Origin: Pedobacter sp.
GTDB lineage: Bacteria > Bacteroidota > Bacteroidia > Sphingobacteriales > Sphingobacteriaceae
Direction of reading: 5' to 3'
Assembly: GCA_004295885.1 (NCBI GenBank)
Contig: SEDG01000394.1
Location: 1 to 7,145 of the forward strand
Length of the DNA: 7,145 bases
Each line of letters opens with the position of its first letter. Positions within the stretch are counted from its first letter, which is position 1. The translations under genes and the position numbers were made by a program. Shown here one piece after another: positions 3,780 to 7,145 of this stretch. The notes under the pieces are model-generated. The model was not told the DNA's origin and searched no databases. It saw nothing but the letters and a program-made list of their open reading frames with translations.

Positions 3780-6530
3780 ATGAACATTATGCGAAAAACA
3801 CTAATCAGCAAATGCCATTGGAGAGCTTTGTCTGGTACCAAATTGCTATTAGCCGTGGCGATGTTACCAATCTCTTCTTTCGCAGCAGAAATATCTGCCA
3901 TTGCTAACACAAAAAGCACCTTTTTTTTGGTGCAACAAGCCGGACAAACACCTAACGTATTGTTAAGAGGTAACCGTTCTATTACGGTTGGTGCCATTCC
4001 AGGTGCTTCTCAAAATCCATTATATGTAATTGATGGAATAATTGGTAGCATTTCTAGTTTAAATCCAAACGACATTGAAACGATCGACATTCTAAAAGAC
4101 GCATCTTCTACAGCCATTTATGGGGTTGCGGGTGCCAATGGGGTAATTATGATCACTACTAAAAAAGCAAAAGCAGGAAAGGTGCAGGTAGATGTGAACA
4201 GTTATTATGGCATTAATGGCAGGGCCGAATATCCAAAGGCTTTAATGGGCGATGCTTGGTTAAACTACATCAACGAACGTTATTATACTGCTAACAATAA
4301 ATATCCGGCCAGTTTAACGGATGCTGGTGTGCCTGCATCTGGAGTTACCGCCCTTAACAACGGGCAGTGGGTTGATTGGGTAGATGAAACCTTACGTGAT
4401 GGCTCCCAGCAAAATCATCATATCTCGGTACGCGGAGGTTCGGAAAAAACACAAGCTTACATGTCATTAGGTTACATCAATGAAAAAGGAATTTACCAAG
4501 GCGATCAGTCTAAATTCTATAATATTCGTGGTGGTGTAGATGTTAATTTTAGTAAACACTTTAAGGCAGGTTTACAAACTACGGCCAATTTAAGAAATGC
4601 CGATCAAACCAATAGCCGTTTAAATAAGGCTTTTGGGGTCTATCCGTTAGGCTTAGCCTATAATGCAGATGGTAGTGTAAACGCTTTGCCACTTGCGGGT
4701 GTTTCTGCGGTCAGTCCGATTGCGAATTATGCAAATGGGGTGTTTATTAACAATACGAAGAGCCTTTATTTGGCGGTTAACCCTTATGTAGAGTTTACGC
4801 CGATTAAAAATTTATCTATTCGTTCTAACTTGGGCCTAACGCTGTCTTCTGCTCGCCAAGGTACTTTTGCCAATGAGCGCTCTTACAATATTCTTTCAGA
4901 GGGTAGAACTGCCAAAGAGGCGAGTTACGAAAACAACATCAGCTACAATTATTTGTGGGAAAACATCATCAATTATAATTGGACCTTAGGTAATGACCAT
5001 CAGTTTACGGTTACTGGAATTACTTCTTTGGAAGACAGGAGGAGTGAACGCTCTTTCATATTTGGTACTGGACTTGAATTTGATGATTATAGCTTTTACA
5101 ACTTGAGTGCGGCTACACTTTCTACCACGAAGGCAACGGGTTATATTCAACAAAATAGGATGTCTTTCGCTGGAAGGATCAACTATAACTATAAAGGAAA
5201 ATACCTTTTCCAAGCTTCTAATCGTTGGGATGGGGTGTCGCAGCTGATTGATAAATGGTCTTCATTCCCTTCAGTTTCTGCTGCTTGGCGCATTAGCGAA
5301 GAGAAATTCATGGACTTCAGCAAAGCCTACATTAGTAATTTGAAGTTAAGAGCAGGTTATGGTGTGGCAGGAAATCCAAATATTCCGGCTTATACCAATA
5401 GTACTTTGGTAGCCTCGAGGTCTGGAGAATTCCCATTAACCTTGGGTGGATCTACGGCATTGCCTTTATATTCTACCAATCGTGCTTTGGGTAATGATGA
5501 TTTAACTTGGGAGCGTTCTTACAATTTCAACTTAGGATTAGATGTGAGCTTGTTTAATAACAGGATTGATTTAACTGGAGAGTACTTTAACACAAAATCT
5601 AAAGGTGTTCTTTATCCAAGAAACTTGCCGCCTACGGATGGTGGATTTGATGCGAAGAACCAATATTATATCTATGCGAACATTGCGGAGACCAAAAATG
5701 CTGGTTTCGAACTAACCATTTCTAGCAGAAACATCGACACGAAAGGTGGTTTTAAATGGAACAGTTCCTTTACGTTTACAAGAGCTACTGAAGAGTTAAC
5801 TAAACTTGATTTAGGTAACTCTATCGCCACCACTGCCTTAATTACCAATAATTTATTTGTGGGAAGTCAGCTACCACAAAGTGTGCTTTTTGGTTATAAA
5901 AAACTAGGCGTTTGGCAATTGGGCGAAGAAACTGAAGCGGCTAAATATGGTGCCAAACCTGGTGATATTAAATTGGCTACAGTACCGAAAATTGATGCAG
6001 CAGGTGTAAGTGATAATGGTGTACATCCTTATTCGGCAGCGGATAGGATGATCCTTGGGCACAATACCCCTAATTTTAGTATGGGTTTACAAAATACCTT
6101 TAACTACAAGAATTTTGATTTAACGGTGTTCATGACCATGCGATACGGGCAAACTGTTAATGCGCAGTTATTAGGTTATTGGAATCAAATTGCGCAACCC
6201 GCAACTTATAACTATTGGACACCAAATAATCCAACTAACGATTTCCCAAGACCAACCACAGGTACTAGTTTAAGTAACACATATATCAGTGCGCTTTCCA
6301 TTGTAGATGGCTCTTACTTTAAGGTAAAAAACATCACCCTTGGTTATTCTTTACCGGCAAAAATTGCCAGCAAAGCAGGTTTTAGTCGCATTAGGTTATA
6401 TGGCACGGCGTACAACAGTTTTGTATTTGCCAAAAGCGATTTGCTGAAAGACATAGATCCTGAAACAGCTGGAAGTGATAGTTTCCCGCTTTACAGACAA
6501 ATGGTTTTCGGTTTGAATGCATCATTTTAA
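3780..6530 (+). CDS. SusC/RagA-type TonB-dependent outer membrane receptor, N-terminally shortened
   Basis: The product has 916 residues from ATG 3780. An ATG at 3789 (MRKTL) suits the signal peptide equally well, and a TTG at 3777 is unlikely. The signal sequence spans about residues 5-35, with likely cleavage at S-S-F-A-A. The plug follows: R-G-N-R-S-I (63-68), N-P-L-Y-V-I-D-G (79-86), and N-P-N-D-I-E-x-I-D-I-L-K-D-A-S-S-T-A-I-Y-G (95-115), the classic SusC signature. G-A-N-G-V-I-M-I-T-T-K-K comes next. The rest is the beta barrel, ending in an outer-membrane-type ...G-L-N-A-S-F. In operation such a receptor forms the barrel under a SusD lid and takes up oligosaccharides or peptides. Here the carboxypeptidase-like N-terminal extension, the TonB box and the first part of the plug are absent between the signal peptide and residue about 50. 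Relatives usually have about 1000-1100 residues. The barrel itself looks intact. Confidence 0.93.
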   Translation: MNIMRKTLISKCHWRALSGTKLLLAVAMLPISSFAAEISAIANTKSTFFLVQQAGQTPNVLLRGNRSITVGAIPGASQNPLYVIDGIIGSISSLNPNDIETIDILKDASSTAIYGVAGANGVIMITTKKAKAGKVQVDVNSYYGINGRAEYPKALMGDAWLNYINERYYTANNKYPASLTDAGVPASGVTALNNGQWVDWVDETLRDGSQQNHHISVRGGSEKTQAYMSLGYINEKGIYQGDQSKFYNIRGGVDVNFSKHFKAGLQTTANLRNADQTNSRLNKAFGVYPLGLAYNADGSVNALPLAGVSAVSPIANYANGVFINNTKSLYLAVNPYVEFTPIKNLSIRSNLGLTLSSARQGTFANERSYNILSEGRTAKEASYENNISYNYLWENIINYNWTLGNDHQFTVTGITSLEDRRSERSFIFGTGLEFDDYSFYNLSAATLSTTKATGYIQQNRMSFAGRINYNYKGKYLFQASNRWDGVSQLIDKWSSFPSVSAAWRISEEKFMDFSKAYISNLKLRAGYGVAGNPNIPAYTNSTLVASRSGEFPLTLGGSTALPLYSTNRALGNDDLTWERSYNFNLGLDVSLFNNRIDLTGEYFNTKSKGVLYPRNLPPTDGGFDAKNQYYIYANIAETKNAGFELTISSRNIDTKGGFKWNSSFTFTRATEELTKLDLGNSIATTALITNNLFVGSQLPQSVLFGYKKLGVWQLGEETEAAKYGAKPGDIKLATVPKIDAAGVSDNGVHPYSAADRMILGHNTPNFSMGLQNTFNYKNFDLTVFMTMRYGQTVNAQLLGYWNQIAQPATYNYWTPNNPTNDFPRPTTGTSLSNTYISALSIVDGSYFKVKNITLGYSLPAKIASKAGFSRIRLYGTAYNSFVFAKSDLLKDIDPETAGSDSFPLYRQMVFGLNASF
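3916..3933. repeat. GCACC-T8-GGTGC inverted repeat inside SusC
   Basis: GCACC (3916-3920) and GGTGC (3929-3933) pair perfectly around eight T residues (3921-3928). It sits just after the signal-peptide codons of SusC, exactly where the protein jumps into the plug domain. The T8 run is a likely slippage site: gain or loss of one T would put the whole receptor out of frame. It may also mark a deletion junction. Confidence 0.6.
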
Positions 6531-6546
6531 TATTTAAGAAAAGAAA

Positions 6547-7145
6547 ATGAAAAGATTATATAAATATTCGTTAGGCTTGGTCGTGGTACTTTCGCTTAGC
6601 ACTACTTCATGTAAAAAATACTTGGATGAAGTAAATCCAGGGGCAACAACCGTGGAAACTGCCTACGGCAATAAATCTGGTTTTGAAGGTCTAATTAATA
6701 CCATTTATGTAGATAATTATTTTTTGTATGGTAAGGTAGATTTTATCGGTTGGAGAGCTTGGGCTTATTTTAACTTGGTAGAGCAGTTTGGTCCGGTTTA
6801 TCTAACCACTAAATCTGCGGCTACGGAAGGAACCAACATCACTCCGAAAAGAAGCACCGAAAAAGAGATTTATGATGCGATTATTGCTGACTTGAAATTT
6901 GCCACAGAAAAATTGCCATTAACGCAGGGTGCATTGAGAGGTCGTATAGCTAAAAAAGCTGCTTATGCTTTATTGGCGAAGGTTTATCTTCAACGTACGC
7001 GTTTAGGGGAGGCTGCACAATATGGTGCCTTGGCTTTGGCAACTGCCGAAGAATTAATCAATAACCAAGCGAAATACAACTGTGCACTTTACACCAGTGA
7101 TGCTACTCGTTCTGGTTTTGCGAAGGCATTTGATTTAAAGAATAA
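6547..7145 (+). CDS. SusD/RagB-type nutrient-binding lipoprotein (partial, internally shortened)
   Basis: The gene starts with ATG 6547, 16 bases after the SusC stop, and runs off the window after 199 codons. The signal sequence ends in a Cys at residue 22 (T-T-S-C-K-K-Y-L-D), the usual SusD lipoprotein start. V-E-T-A-Y-x-N-K-S-G-F-E-G-L-I-N (36-51) is the typical first helix region. R-A-W-A-Y-F-N-L-V-E-Q-F-G-P-V-Y-L (70-86) matches the conserved 'RA.yyF.Lv..FG.vPl' block. A-K-K-A-A-Y-A-L-L-A-K-V-Y-L-Q-R-T-R (139-156) is the TPR helix that follows it. In the family about 110-130 residues separate the Cys from the RA-x-x-F block; here there are only 48, so roughly 65-80 residues seem to be missing in frame. 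The protein should act as the surface lid of the neighbouring SusC. Substrate cannot be told from this sequence. Confidence 0.9.
   Translation, partial: MKRLYKYSLGLVVVLSLSTTSCKKYLDEVNPGATTVETAYGNKSGFEGLINTIYVDNYFLYGKVDFIGWRAWAYFNLVEQFGPVYLTTKSAATEGTNITPKRSTEKEIYDAIIADLKFATEKLPLTQGALRGRIAKKAAYALLAKVYLQRTRLGEAAQYGALALATAEELINNQAKYNCALYTSDATRSGFAKAFDLKN

Noticed and set aside
3773..3997. 74-codon minus-strand frame over the SusC signal peptide
   Set aside because: The sense strand encodes an unmistakable SusC start; this is a shadow frame.
4986..5213. 75-codon minus-strand frame inside the SusC barrel
   Set aside because: It is fully contained in a conserved barrel-coding region and has no independent support.

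Overview
The window looks like chromosomal DNA of a Bacteroidota bacterium, most like Pedobacter and other Sphingobacteriaceae. The evidence is a SusC/RagA TonB-dependent receptor followed 16 bases later by a SusD-type lipoprotein, promoter boxes of the form TAnnTTTG, starts without Shine-Dalgarno sequences, many Cys lipoproteins, and a moderately AT-rich composition. I recognise no tRNA, rRNA, CRISPR array, transposase or phage gene. All real genes found are on the + strand.

Left part (1-1308): the C-terminal 50 codons of what looks like a LuxR-type (HTH) regulator end at 153. A palindromic site (TTACGGATTCCCGTAA) and a TAnnTTTG box then lead almost without leader into two small exported proteins (235-570 and 570-860). 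These two genes overlap by one base (TAATG) and their products are distant paralogues. A second copy of the palindrome (TTACGGTTTCCCGTAA), again exactly 21 bases ahead of a TAnnTTTG box, stands at 993-1037. It faces a short stretch that ends in a strong terminator-like hairpin at 1149-1178, so a transcript of about 140 bases, or an attenuated leader of the next gene, is likely.

Middle part (1309-2574): a cytoplasmic PH-like protein is followed by a small exported Cys/His protein and an overlapping staphylococcal-nuclease-type lipoprotein with all catalytic residues present. The last two probably form one unit acting in the cell envelope.

Right part (2767-7145): an astacin-like zinc metalloprotease appears as two reading frames joined by an ATGA overlap, a tandem pair of terminators follows, and then comes the start of a SusC/SusD glycan- or peptide-uptake locus. 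All three right-hand genes look internally shortened when compared with the usual domain order of their families. The protease lacks the first half of its catalytic domain. SusC lacks the N-terminal extension, TonB box and start of the plug. SusD lacks roughly 65-80 residues near its N terminus. This is either clustered gene decay or an assembly/consensus artefact, and it is the most important point to verify. Family comparisons here are from memory, because no search was run.
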